This document shows, piece by piece, positions 53,365-64,000 of a stretch of DNA of 64,000 nucleotides. The position numbers and the translations under genes are program-made. This stretch comes from Cepaea nemoralis (taxonomy: Eukaryota; Mollusca; Gastropoda; Stylommatophora; Helicidae). Every line of letters starts with the position of its first letter. Positions within the stretch are counted from its first letter, which is position 1. The notes beneath the pieces were generated by a model, which did no database searches, had not been told where the DNA came from, and saw only the letters and a list, made by a program, of their open reading frames with translations. The DNA is taken from assembly GCA_014155875.1 (NCBI GenBank), contig JACEFZ010015108.1, forward strand, positions 186,001 through 250,000. The letters run 5' to 3'.

Positions 53365-53799
53365 AAAATACAAAAGTTGAAGGGCTAAGATGACAGGATG
53401 GAGCGACTAACGTGAAGCTCATGAACAGAATTGGACAAATTCCAGTGACAAAAATGGACAAGAACAAAAAAAGATTCTGAGTTGGATATGGCACACATTG
53501 AAAACAACTTTTTTTTCTCTTTTCCAAATTACTGTAACCAGGTACTTATTTTAAGACTAGGCTTGCCACACAAATTCTGCCATCTTGGCTTCCAATCTTT
53601 CTGTTACGAGAAAATTAAAATTGTGCTCTAAAAACAGAAGATGAACAAACAAATCAATGAAATGAATGATCAACACACAAACAAGCAAAATTACCAAAAC
53701 AACCAGAAGGATAAATCCTCTACAAATAAATAGTCAACAATGGGGAAAATATAATATTACCTGTTTACTCATTCTACACTTAGAAATCATTATATCTTC
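53365..53799. other. Intergenic, no feature recognised
   Basis: AT-rich flank of the satellite, with no gene. Confidence 0.35.
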
Positions 53800-54175
53800 A
53801 ACATAAGTAAATATCTTACATGTTCTTTCCCAATCTCTGCTAGGAAAATCATCATACTCTCACCAACAAGCAAGCATGCTCTGTGCCCAGTCTATGCTAG
53901 CTAAATCATATATTCAACAAGGAGCAAACATCTGACATGTTCCTTCCCCAGTCTATGTCAAGCAAATAATCATATGTTCAAGAACAAGCAAACATCTTAC
54001 ATTTTCTTTCCCAATCTCTGCTAGGAAAATCATCAAACTCTCACCAGCAAGCAAACATCTTACATACTCTGTCCCGTCTATACCAAATAAACATGTCTGA
54101 CATGTTCTTTCCAGTCTATGCCAAACAAATCATCATATGTTCAAAAAGAAGCAAACTTCTGACATTTTTTCCCCA
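53800..54175 (+). repeat. Degenerate left flank of the 38-bp satellite
   Basis: Longer diverged units combining CAAGCAAACATCTTACAT and TTCTTTCCC.AGTCTATGCC with an extra AAATCATCATATGTTCAA segment that is missing from the core unit. Confidence 0.8.
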
Positions 54176-57003
54176 GTCTATGTCAAGCAAACATCTGACA
54201 TGTTCTTTTCCCAGTCTATGTCAAGCAAACATCTGACATATTCTTTCCCGAGTCTGTGTCAAGCAAACATTTGACATGTTCTTTACCAGGTCTATGTCAA
54301 GCAAACATTTGACATGTTATTTTCCAGGTCTATAGTCAAGCAAACATCTGACATGCTATTTTCCCAGTTTATGTCAAGCAAACATCTAACATGTTCTTTC
54401 CTGAATCTATGTCAAGCAAACATCTGACATGTTCTTTCCCGAGCCTATGTCAAGCAAACATCTGACATGTTCTTTACCAGGTCTATGTCAAGCAAACATC
54501 TGACATGTTATTTACCAGGTCTATGTCAAGCAAACATCTGACATGTTCTTTACCAGGTCTATGTCAAGCAAACATTTGACATGTTATTTTCCAGGTCTAT
54601 GTCAAGCAAACATCTGACATGTTCTTTACCAGGTCTATGTCAAGCAAACATCTGACATGTTCTTTACCAGGTCTATGTCAAGCAAACATCTGACATGTTT
54701 TTCCAAGGGCTATGTCAAGAAACATCTGACATGTTTTTCCCAGGTTATGTCAAGCAAACATTTAAAATGTTTTTCCCAGTTTATGTCAAGCAAACATCTG
54801 ACATGTTTTTTCCCCGGTTTTTGTCAAGCAAACATCTAACATGTTTCTTTACCAGGTCTATGTCAAGCAAACATCTGACATTTCTTTACCAGGTCTATGT
54901 CAAGCAAACATTTGACATGTTATTTTCCAGGTCTATGTCAAGCAAAAAATCTGACAGTTATTTTCCCAGTTTATGTCAAGCAAACATCTAACATGTTCTT
55001 TCCTGAATCTATGTCAAGCAAACATCTGACATGTTCTTTCCCGAGCCTATGTCAGCAAACATCTGACATGTTCTTTACAGGTCTATGTCAAGCAAACATC
55101 TGACATGTTATTTACCAGGTCTATGTCAAGCAAACATCTGACATGTTCTTTACAGGTCTATGTCAAGCAAACATTTGACATGTTATTTTCCAGGTCTATG
55201 TCAAGCAAACATCTGACATGTTCTTTACCAGGTCTATGTCAAGCAAACATCTGACATGTTCTTTACCAGGTCTATGTCAAGCAAACATTTGACATGTTAT
55301 TTTCCAGGTCTATGTCAAGCAAACATCTGACATGTTATTTTCCCAGTTTATGTCAAGCAAACATCAAACATGTTCTTTACCAGGTCTATGTCAAGCAAAC
55401 ATCTGACAATGTTCTTACCAGGTCCATGTCAAGCAAACATCTGACATGTTCTTTACCAGGTCTATGTCAAGCAAACATCTGACATGTTCTTTACCAGGTC
55501 TATGTCAAGCAAACATTTGACATGTTATTTTCCCAGTTTATGTCAAGCAAACATCTGACATGTTCTTTACCAGGTCTATGTCAAGCAAACATCTGACATG
55601 TTCTTTACCAGGTCTATGTCAAGCAAACATCTGACATGTTTTTTTCCAGGTCTATGTCAAGCAAACATCTGACATGCTATTTTCCCAGTTTATGTCAAGC
55701 AAACATCTAACATGTTCTTTCCCCGAGTCTATGTCAAGCAAACATCTGACATGTTCTTTCCCGAGCCTATGTCAAGCAAACATCTGACATGTTCTTTACC
55801 AGGTCTATGTCAAGCAAACATCTGACATGTTCTTTACCAGGTCTATGTCAAGCAAACATCTGACATGTTCTTTACCAGGTCTATGTCAAGCAAACATCTG
55901 ACATGTTCTTTACCAGGTCTATGTCAAGCAAACATCTGACATGTTCTTTACCAGGTCTATGTCAAGCAAACATTTGACATGTTTTTTTCCAGGTCTATGT
56001 CAAGCAAACATCTGACATGCTATTTTCCCAGTTTATATCAAGCAAACATCTAACATGTTCTTTCCCCGAGTCTATGTCAATAAACATCTAACATGTTCTT
56101 TCCCGAGCCTATGTCAAGCAAACATCTGACATGTTCTTTACCAGGTCTATGTCAAGCAAACATCTGACATGTTCTTTACCAGGTCTATGTCAAGCAAACA
56201 TCTGCCATGTTCTTTACCAGGTCTATGTCAAGCAAACATCTGACATGTTCTTTACCAGGTCTATGTCAAGCAAACATTTGACATGTTATTTTCCAGGTCT
56301 ATGTCAAGCAAACATCTGACATGTTCTTACCAGGTCTATGTCAAGCAAACATCTAACATGTTCTTTCCCAAGCCTATGTCAAACAAACATCTGACATGTT
56401 CTTTACCAGGTCTATGTCAAGCAAACATCTGACATGTTCTTTACCAGGTCTATGTCAAGCAAACATCTGACATGTTCTTTACCAGGTCTATGTCAAGCAA
56501 ACATCTGACATGTTCTTTACCAGGTCTATGTCAAGCAAACATCTGACATGTTCTTTACCAGGTCTATGTCAAGCAAACATTTGACATGTTATTATCCAGG
56601 TCTATGTCAAGCAAACATCTGACATGCTATTTTCCCAGTTTATGTCAAGCAAACATCAAACATGTTCTTTCCCGAGTCTATGTCAAGCAAACATCTGACA
56701 TGTTCTTTACCAGGTCTATGTCAAGCAAACACCTGACATGTTCTTTACCAGGTCTATGTCAAGCAAACATTTGACATGTTATTTTCCAGGTCTATGTCAA
56801 GCAAACATCTGACATGCTATTTTCCCAGTTTATGTCAAGCAAACATCAAACATGTTCTTTACCAGGTCTATGTCAAGCAAACATCTGACATGTTCTTTAC
56901 CAGGTCTATGTCAAGCAAACATCTGACATGTTCTTTACCAGGTCTATGTCAAGCAAACATTTGACATGTTATTTTCCCAGTTTATGTCAAGCAAACATCA
57001 GGC
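54176..57003 (+). repeat. 38-bp satellite, roughly 74 units
   Basis: The main unit is TGTCAAGCAAACATCTGACA followed by TGTTCTTTACCAGGTCTA. Variants (TTATTTTCCAGG, TTTCCCAGTTTA, CCCGAGCCTA, CATTTGACA, CATCAAACA) recur in a mixed order that suggests block-wise amplification. 38 is not a multiple of three, so long SSKHLTCF-type frames appear in all three phases and are artefacts. Confidence 0.97.
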
Positions 57004-57212
57004 ATCTTCTTTCCAAGCAAATAATTATATGTTTAACAACAAGCAAACAATTTACATGTTCTTTCTATATCAAGCAATCATCATATGCTAAACAAGTAAA
57101 TTTGTTACATGCTTTTTCAGTTTATGCCAAGCAAATCACCATATGTTCAACACCAAATAACCAACACAAGTGTTCTTTCTCCAGGGTATAGGTTTCAATG
57201 ACTGCCAAATAT
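57004..57212 (+). repeat. Degenerate right flank of the satellite, first part
   Basis: As on the left, diverged longer units (AAGCAATCATCATATGCTAA, TTTATGCCAAGCAAATCACC). Confidence 0.75.
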
Positions 57213-57224
57213 CAAGCAAATAAT

Positions 57225-57470
57225 TTTTTTTCGCTCGCTCGCTTTGAACTCAAGCGTAGTCCACACACACTATTTATAGTAGTGACGGACTTAATTTTCC
57301 GTGTGGATTAGCTTTCCCTGTATACAGTGTCCCTCGCCATCCCACTCCGACTTCACAGGTACTTGTAATTTATCCGCCAGTCAACATTTTAGTCCAGCTG
57401 TCCGTTACCTTGGCATCAGCACACCAGATGTTTAAACACACGTTCTTATCCATTTGGCCATGCGGACCTA
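57225..57470 (-). repeat. SINE-E, complete, with 12-bp target-site duplication
   Basis: Flanked by CAAGCAAATAAT at 57213-57224 and 57471-57482. On the - strand: tRNA-Leu-like head GGTCCGCATGGCCAAATGGA, body with TACAAGTACCTGTGAAGTCG, and a 3' end GAGCGAGCGAGCG followed by a short A run. It inserted in the satellite flank. Confidence 0.92.
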
Positions 57471-57482
57471 CAAGCAAATAAT

Positions 57483-57960
57483 ATTGTTGACTAGACAAAT
57501 ATCTTTCTCCTTAAAATAATTATGTGATAAGTATATGTGCCATTCTGTTGATGGCAGTACCTGATCATTTCAAGAAAATCATTGCATAAACAAGCAATAT
57601 CTTACACGGTCTTTCTCCAGTCTATGCCAAGCACATCAACTAATAATTAACAACAAATAATTGTCTTTCAAGTTCTTTCCCCAGTCTATGCAAAACTAAT
57701 CAACTAATGATCTACATCACATAAGTGTCTTTCATGTTCTTTTCCCAGTCTATGCAAAGCTAATCAACTAATGATCTACATCAAATAAGTGTCTTTCATG
57801 TTCTTTGCCTAATATAGCAAATCAAGTAACGATCAACAACAAATAAGTCTCTTTCACTTTCTTTCCCCAGTCTATGCCAAGCAAATCATTGTAAGTTCAA
57901 CAAGTAAACATCTTACATGCTTTTTCCTCAGACTGTGCCAAGCAAATCATCAGTTTAATT
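57483..57960 (+). repeat. Degenerate right flank of the satellite, second part
   Basis: Diverged units: CAGTCTATGC.AAGC, ATCAACTAATGATCTACATC, TGTCTTTCATGTTCTTT repeated four times with drift. Confidence 0.75.
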
Positions 57961-58644
57961 GGTTCTATATTCTTCTTCTTCTGCTGCATTCATCCGGAGT
58001 GTTTTTCCGGATGTAATTGCGTTGTGCCTGTTTAAAGCAGAGTTGCGATACTTGCACTTTTAGGCCGACACATCTGACTTCTGCAGGCATTTGTTGACTG
58101 GTTTAACTTTCTTGGTGTTTCGAAGGAAATTCGACTCTCACTGTTGTGGTGTCATCCCCATCTCAGCTGGTCCATTCAGATCAGCCGGAGACATAACGGT
58201 CAGCCCTCAGGAGAAGACAGAGGCTGACCATGGGCATTCCTCACCATCCAAGGAGGCTTCCATAGTTGCAGAGCCGACATAGCTCTCTGGTACTGGGCTA
58301 ATCCAAGCAATTGTCACGTCTTGCACATGGCTGCTTAAGCCTCACTTCCGTATATTGGGCCTCTCCTCCAACTCAGGTTGCTCCTCCAGAAACCAGGAGA
58401 GATCAGTCTGCAGATAACATCCACACAGGCAGCATTCAATTCCGACTTTCCAAGTAATGGTTTTGCTAGCCAAGCAATATTCCATTTCGTGCCACTGGGA
58501 AGCTTTTTCACCATTACTGCACACACAGTAGTGGCACCTTGCCGTCTTTACAGATGAAAGGAGCTAGGTAGGTTGCAGATGCTGCCAGCTCAGCATCACA
58601 CCTCCATGCAGTAGAGGGTAAATAATGGCCAGTTTCTCTCATCC

Positions 58645-58690
58645 GCGGGATTTTGACTTAGAGGCGTTCAGCCAAAACCTTCAGCTGAGA
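58645..58690 (-). pseudogene. 28S rRNA 3'-end fragment
   Basis: On the - strand GGCTGAACGCCTCTAAGTCA then AAATCC matches the conserved segment near the 3' end of 28S rRNA. It lies downstream of the 18S piece in the same orientation. Confidence 0.7.
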
Positions 58691-58813
58691 GCCGTAGACT
58701 AAGTGTCTGGACCAAGCATGTAATGGCATCTTGCAATTGATTCGGACTTTATATGCAATGAATTTGCTAGCCAAGGTATGTTCCATTTCACTTCACTTTG
58801 CCACTGGTGTTGC

Positions 58814-58960
58814 TAGTGGGCACCATTTATGGTCAGAACTATGACAGTATCTGATCGTCTTCGCACCCCTGACTTTCATTCTTGATTAATGAAAACATGC
58901 TTTTGCAGTAGCCCGTCTTGGGGAGATCCAAGAATTTCACCTCTAACACCGCAATACGAG
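58814..58960 (-). pseudogene. 18S rRNA internal fragment
   Basis: On the - strand: CGTATTGCGGTGTTAGAGGT, GAAATTCTTGGATC, ATTAATCAAGAATGAAAGTC, CGAAGACGATCAGATACTGT and ACCATAAATGGTGCC, in the order of the conserved central region of 18S rRNA with scattered changes. About 150 nt; a broken remnant. Confidence 0.92.
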
Positions 58961-59368
58961 AACAATCATAAAAAATTGCTCTTTCGCCCGCTCAAACTGC
59001 GAGTCCGACTCTGCGCTGCAGTCACATTCTCAAAACACCTGCCTCGCTAACTTGCATCGGCTGGGAAGTTCCCGACTGGGTGCACCTCACACAGCCATCC
59101 AAGACAACAAACACCAGACGCGAATTGGTTCTATATTACATCACAGACATTTCTTAATAAAACTGAAAGTTTTTGGTTTTGCATGGAATATATTATCAAT
59201 GTAAGCTGACTTGCTGGTAAGAAACAAGTTCAGAGTCACCATGAGTGTAAGACCAATATTTGTGTTGAGGAAAAGAACTGTCCAGTCACAAATTAAAATT
59301 AACCAGAAAGAGAACTGGTCAGTCACAAACTAAAGTTAACCATATCAAATGGAACAACACATGATTAT

Positions 59369-59489
59369 CTATCTGGATTTATTAGCAAAAGCCTGCATCA
59401 GCTGGGCATAGCCTTTCATTGTTTCAACGACATTATTGAGATCCAAGTCATGACCAACGCCAGCTCCATTTTGTATTTCTTTGTGTAAC
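59369..59489 (-). CDS. Putative terminal coding exon of an unidentified gene
   Basis: The - strand has an acceptor TTTTATTTGCAG immediately before 59489, then a 121-nt frame entered in phase 1 and closed by TAG (59369-59371). The 39 residues run LHKEIQNGAG..., then DLDLNNVVETMKGYAQLMQ, and end ANKSR. The sequence has balanced composition and amphipathic helical character (MKGYAQLMQAF). It looks like host protein and not transposon, but I do not recognise the family. Earlier exons would lie at higher coordinates and were not found before the window ends, so they may be outside it. The gene would be convergent with sdk. Confidence 0.55.
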
Positions 59490-59769
59490 CTGCAAATAAA
59501 ACAACAGAGCTGTGTGATTGCCAAGAAGTAATTCTACATGCATTGTTTGCTTGGTGAATCTTCTGGAAGACTGAGCTTTAACTCTACATGCCTTAGCGTT
59601 TAGGTTGTTAGAACTTTTAAAAGGGCATGCATCTATTGGAGTGCAATTGGTGCGGAGACTTTTCTCTCGACCTGGTACAAAAGTATCATCTCTATGGCAA
59701 ATGTGTTTCACAGCTCTCCTGCCTCACTCCGAGCTCAGAAGACAGTGCAAGAACTTCACATCTGTGGAG

Positions 59770-60210
59770 AAGCATCATCATCATCCAGTGCCTTGCCAGC
59801 TGGCATGGGGGATCATGCCTCTCGACTAATTACGTTCTCCGATGTCATGGATTAATTCGTGTGTTGGCTCCCTTCTGTGCTATGACACAAGACGGTCAAG
59901 ACTCTTCTCATACTGTCTTCCTCGATCTCTCTTTTCATAAATTTTTCCGAATGTCACAACATGTTCTAGTTTTTGTCTTCTCATGTGGCCAAAGAACGAT
60001 GACAGCCTCTTTCTGATGTTTGTTATAAGTTGTCTTTGCGACTCAGCTTCCCTTAAAATTTCCAGATTGCTCATTTTGGCTGTTCAATTAATTTTCAGTA
60101 TTCTTCTATAAAACCACATCTCCAAGGCTTCCAGGGATTTTTTCGTCTGTTTAACAATTGTCCAGGGTCGGCAGCCATATGTTAAAACTGCAAAAAACTC
60201 TTATTCTAAC
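59770..60210 (-). mobile_element. LINE-c 3' fragment, antisense
   Basis: The - frame has RKRLSSFFGHMRRQKLEHVV, TFGKI and RGRQYEKSLDRL, the LINE-c C-terminus, with a GATGATGATG tail at 59770-59782. It shares TGCCAGCTGGC with the copy at 27800. Confidence 0.85.
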
Positions 60211-60879
60211 TTTCAAGGACAATGACTAATTGCATATTAGGATGTGACCAGGTCATTATTCAGCACAGCACATACAAATTGGCTGAGATGATATGTAGGT
60301 TAGTCATGATTCCTTCACAATATTTTAGTATGTCACTGTAAACAGGCTCCAACCCATGCCCAGAGGGACTAGAAAATGTGTAAAAACAGGTAACGGTCTA
60401 CGTAATTGATACTGCCATATGAAGTGTGAAATCTTAGGCCTTCACAATACACCTGGCTACAGCTTTATGGATTGAATGTCAGCTCCCTTCTTCACCAATT
60501 TTACATTTCATTGCTGGTGTCCACCGGGAGGATTTAGAGAATATAGAAATAATGGCTGCTTGCTCATGTTGCTGCCATATTGTGAGCTAGGCTTTTTTTG
60601 TTATTTGACCTCTGACGGATAAAAATCTCTGCCTTACTAAGATAAGTCCTCAGGAGTAAGAGATGTAAAACTAACACAACTACCAACTTTTCTTTTACAT
60701 TTGGAAAGATATTTTAAAAATATAACACTAACAAAAACATGTATCAACATGTTATACCACATGCTGCATAAATAATGATTTTATTTAACTGTAGATGAGA
60801 TATATAAACATTTTCAGTAGTTGACGTGCAGTTAAGTTCCTTTCTAGATACCTGAAGCATATTTGTGGTTTTTGGACTC
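60211..60879. other. Intergenic, no feature recognised
   Basis: I searched here for an upstream exon of the - strand gene ending at 59369 and found none that I could support. Confidence 0.35.
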
Positions 60880-61775
60880 ATGATGTAATGCACAAAAGAA
60901 TTCAGGAGCTTAATAATCAAAGAGCACGTACATCAGCAGGCTGCCTAAAGACAAAAGATGGAAGAGTCATAATAGAAAAAGATCAGATCTTACATGTATG
61001 GTCAGATTACGTGAAAAACCTTTATGACGATAACAGAGACGAACAGCATGATGTTCAAAATAATAATGAAGGACCATCGATTTTGAAGATGGGGGTTCAG
61101 AATGCTCTTAACCATATGAAATCTGGCAAGACCCTACAGAAATGATTAATGCTTTAGAAGAATATGGAATAGATAAAGTTACCAGTCTGCTTAATACAAT
61201 ATATGATACTGGAAATATATCTCATGAATTGTGTAATTCTGTATTTATCGCAATCCCAAAGAAATCAGGAGCCTTGGAATGTGATCAACATCGAACAATT
61301 AGTATAATGATTCACATCACGAAGATTTTGCTAAGAATTAGTCATGCAAAGAGTTAGGAGGAAAATACAACCTGAAATAGGAGAAGAACAATGTGGCTTT
61401 GTAGAAGGCAAGGGTACAGTAAATGCTGCTGTATATGCTGAGAACCGTAATCGAACGTTCTATAGAAGTAAACAAAGATCTACACCTTTGCTTTATTGAC
61501 TACACAAAGGCTTTCGATAAAGTGAGACATGTCGACATGATAAGGATGCTTGAAGATCTACAAACTGATGGAAAGACCCTAGACTTGTAAAAAACATATA
61601 TTGGAAACAACAAGCTGCCATAAGAGTTGATAATGAAGTAGGCCAATATCAGCCTATTAAGAGAGGTGTGAGACAGGGTGTAATGTCTCCAGATCTGTTT
61701 TCCCTGTACAGTGAAAGTATTTTCAGAAATATTGAAGACATGGAAGGAATCAACATTGGTGGATGATGCATCAAA
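60880..61775 (+). pseudogene. LINE-c reverse transcriptase, N-terminal half, frameshifted
   Basis: Successive frames encode MHKRIQELNNQRART (linker before reverse transcriptase), FIAIPKKSGALECDQHRTIS (fingers, motif 1-2), EEQCGFVEGKGTVNAA, then LVKNIYWKQQAAIRVDNEVG and KRGVRQGVMSPDLFSLY (motif B). The motif A equivalent is shifted (FIDYTKAFD-like at 61488-61515). It breaks off before the catalytic YADD box at a (TCAAA)n-bearing repeat. The continuation of the same family appears at 63925. Confidence 0.85.
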
Positions 61776-61785
61776 TCAAATCAAA

Positions 61786-61915
61786 TCAACTTTATTTTAA
61801 AAGGGTTACAAATTGGGCACGCAGGCCCGTCTTACATTCGGCCCTTCCAATCACGCATCTTTCGTCCATCAAGAGCATTATACATTCACAAAGGAAGAAA
61901 AAAAAACCTTGTGAA
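61786..61915 (-). repeat. Short repeat with TTGAT tail
   Basis: On the - strand it ends AAAATAAAGTTGATTTGATT plus further TTGAT units at 61786, abutting the broken LINE-c. No tRNA-like head recognised. Confidence 0.5.
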
Positions 61916-61969
61916 TGAATGTTGTAAACATAAACAAGGCAAATTACCATGTTATGAGGCCCATCTCCC

Positions 61970-63185
61970 ACCTACCCCACACATCACCCCACCCACACAC
62001 ACACACCCAGGGACACATACATACCCCACCAACCGACCCATCCCCCTTCCGCACATTCCCCACACACGCACACTGCCCTCAACTGTTCCCCAAACCCAAA
62101 CACACTCGCCACCACACAAACATCCCCCACCAACCCACATAACCATTCCTCTCCCCACCCACACCTCCAATCACCCATCCCCCAACCACACCTCCATCAA
62201 CCACACATCCCCCACCAACCCACACATCGCATATCCACTCACACATCCCCAAACCATACACACACATCCCCACCAACTGACATCTCGCTAACCACCTATA
62301 CATCCCCAATCCACTCACACACACCCCACCATCCACACATACATACTCCCACCCACCCCACACATGCCCTAACCCACATCCCACAACACAATATTCCCAA
62401 CCCATGCACCACACACACATATCCCCCACCCACACACCCACCTACATACCACACACATATCCCCACCCACACAGATACCATCACCAATCCACCCTCCACA
62501 TACCCCCACACCACACATCCCCCACCCACACACATATTCCCAACCAACACACCATACACCTCTCCCCACCCACACAAACATTCCCCACCCATCCACCAAC
62601 ACACACTCACTCACCCACACATCCTCCACTATGCACCCACACATCTCTCGATCACACATATCCCCACCCACACATCCTCCACCCACTCACGCATCCCTCA
62701 CCCACCTACACATCCCTAAGCCACCCACACACACTTCCCCCAACCACCACACATCCCCACCACCCACACACACTTCCCCCAACCATACACACATTCCTCA
62801 CACCCATCACACACATCCACCACCCACACACATATCCTCACCCACCCACCACAAACATACCCCCCATCCACACACCATGCACACATCCACCACCAACACA
62901 CCACACACATATCCCAAACCCACACACCATACACTTCTCCCCACCCTCCCCTACATCCCCAATCCACCCACACACATCACCTACCCACACAACCCACCAC
63001 CCACACAATACTTCCCCCAAAACCATCCACACATCTCCATCCACCCACACACACATCCCTGCACCCATTCCATACACACATCCTCCCACCCATACACACA
63101 CCCCCCACACCCATTCCCACACCCCTACTTTCACCCCCACACATCCTCCACACACATCCTCACATCTAGACACATACATAATGCT
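61970..63185 (+). repeat. AC-rich low-complexity block
   Basis: About 1.2 kb made almost only of A and C with some T (CCCACACATCC, CACCCACACAC and similar), G nearly absent from the + strand. There is no fixed repeat period. The proline/histidine/threonine-rich frames on + and the tryptophan/glycine/valine-rich frames on - are composition artefacts. Confidence 0.95.
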
Positions 63186-63924
63186 CACGTGAGCATTGAA
63201 ACTAGTATGAACAAACTCCCACACTTTACTCACACACATACACTGACAATTGTCGTGAGCAGTCTCATAAAAATGTTAAACATGGAGAAAAATGTGTACA
63301 TATACAGTGTAAAAAATAGTGATGCTCCCACACACAGAGACAGGCACAGGCATGCGCGCGCACTCACGCACACATGCATGCACACATATATTCACGCTCA
63401 CTCATTCTGTCTCTCATTCACACTCACTGACTCTCTAACTCAAATTACAGTAATGTACATAAGTTTATATTATTCATGATAAAATCAAATGGTATTCAAC
63501 TGATAATATGACAGATGAGAATACACAAACATATGGATTCGCGTGTTACATGACATGCGTTTTACATGACATGCGTCTGCTCAACTCTCTCTCTCTGTAT
63601 TCTTTCATATACACACACTCACACACATGCGCACACACACACACACACACTAACACATCCACTCTCCCACTGTCTCTCTCGCTCGCTCACACACTCACTA
63701 TTTCCCTCATTCATTCACTCTCCATCTTCATTCACTTTATCTCTCTCTTACTCTCACTCATACACAGACAGACACACACCCTCACGCTATCACTCAATGT
63801 TTCACTCACTCTCTCTTACCCAAGCGCACTCACTCACTCACTCTTTTACTCTCTCTCACTTGCATGCACGCACGCACGCACACATACATAGTCTAACACT
63901 CATTCACTCACTCACACACACAGT
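63186..63924. repeat. Mixed CA and CT microsatellite region
   Basis: Alternating CACACA, CTCTCT and CTCACT runs (63330-63440 and 63590-63922) with short unique stretches between. Confidence 0.85.
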
Positions 63925-64000
63925 AAATGGGAATATTCTTCAACAAGTGAATAGTTACAATTATCTCGGAACAGTAATAACATCTGATGGGAGATGCCTT
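63925..64000 (+). pseudogene. LINE-c polymerase fragment, cut by window end
   Basis: The frame reads NGNILQQVNSYNYLGTVITS then DGRCL, the segment just after the catalytic region, nearly the same as at 21770-21850. It may be the other side of the element broken at 61775, though the part in between (YADD region) is missing. Confidence 0.8.

Larger units (their letters stand above)
57965..59135 (-). mobile_element. Chimeric rDNA-derived retroposon, inverted copy
   Basis: Read on the - strand: spacer-like start near 59135, shared with 130-270 (GGATGGCTGTGTGAGGTGCA, then GATGCAAGTTAGCGAGGCAG), an internal 18S segment (58814-58960), a 28S 3'-end-like patch (58645-58690), the same body as 1-2862 and a SINE-A tail with GAA repeat at 57965. 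It keeps a different part of 18S than the left copy, so neither derives from the other. Confidence 0.75.

Noticed and set aside
54657..57191. Long open frames in the satellite with repeating SSKHLTC residues
   Set aside because: They come from a 38-bp repeat that lacks stops in all three phases; no start context, splice sites or known domain.
59605..60016. Frames on + near 59.6-60.0 kb as exons
   Set aside because: The right part is antisense LINE-c; the left part has no recognised domain and no convincing splice sites.
61911..63479. Proline/histidine/threonine-rich frames up to 282 residues on + and tryptophan/glycine-rich frames on -
   Set aside because: Explained by AC-only composition; no amino-acid constraint visible and both strands are equally open.

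Overview
This is a repeat-rich animal genome window. It carries interrupted coding exons with GT/AG splice sites, tRNA-derived SINEs, non-LTR retrotransposon (LINE) debris, mariner, hAT and Merlin DNA transposons, a Ty3-type pol fragment and microsatellites. I see nothing bacterial. The repeat mix and the invertebrate-like protein suggest a lophotrochozoan, possibly a mollusc. That is inference; no sequence here names the species.

Host genes. Nine exons on the + strand between 4243 and 26507 join in one consistent reading frame (1575 nt, 524 residues plus stop). They encode the C-terminal part of Sidekick, a homophilic cell-adhesion receptor: half of one fibronectin type III (FN3) module, two complete FN3 modules, one transmembrane helix and a cytoplasmic tail ending in the PDZ ligand GFSSFV. 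The N-terminal Ig and FN3 modules must lie to the left of the window. At 59369-59489 the - strand carries what looks like the last coding exon of a second, unidentified gene. It would be transcribed towards sdk from beyond the right side. No other host gene could be supported.

Layout. 1-2862: a chimeric element joining rDNA spacer, 18S and 28S fragments to a SINE tail, with a truncated LINE inserted in it. 4.2-26.5 kb: sdk, whose introns hold two mariner elements, nested SINEs, a LINE with a C2H2 finger, a hAT element with a palindromic insertion, an inverted mariner end pair, a Ty3 fragment and a Merlin element with target duplication. 27-32 kb: LINE fragments in both orientations. 33.0-33.8 kb: a 40-bp minisatellite. 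35-43 kb: SINEs, AT/GA tracts, a second chimeric element and a transposase fragment. 43-51 kb: LINE fragments and mariner copies. 53.8-57.9 kb: a 38-bp satellite with degenerate flanks. 58-59.1 kb: a third chimeric rDNA element, inverted relative to the first. 59.8-64 kb: LINE fragments separated by a strongly AC-rich block.

Working labels (mine, not database names). SINE-A: (GAA)n tail, attached to the chimeric rDNA element. SINE-B: contains CAGTAGTTTGCCATTGC. SINE-C, D, E, F, G and H: other tRNA-headed families. LINE-a: (GAA)n tail. LINE-b: C-terminal zinc finger. LINE-c: the commonest, with a GAT-rich tail. LINE-d: a fourth C-terminal type. Boundaries of old repeats are approximate unless a target-site duplication is given.
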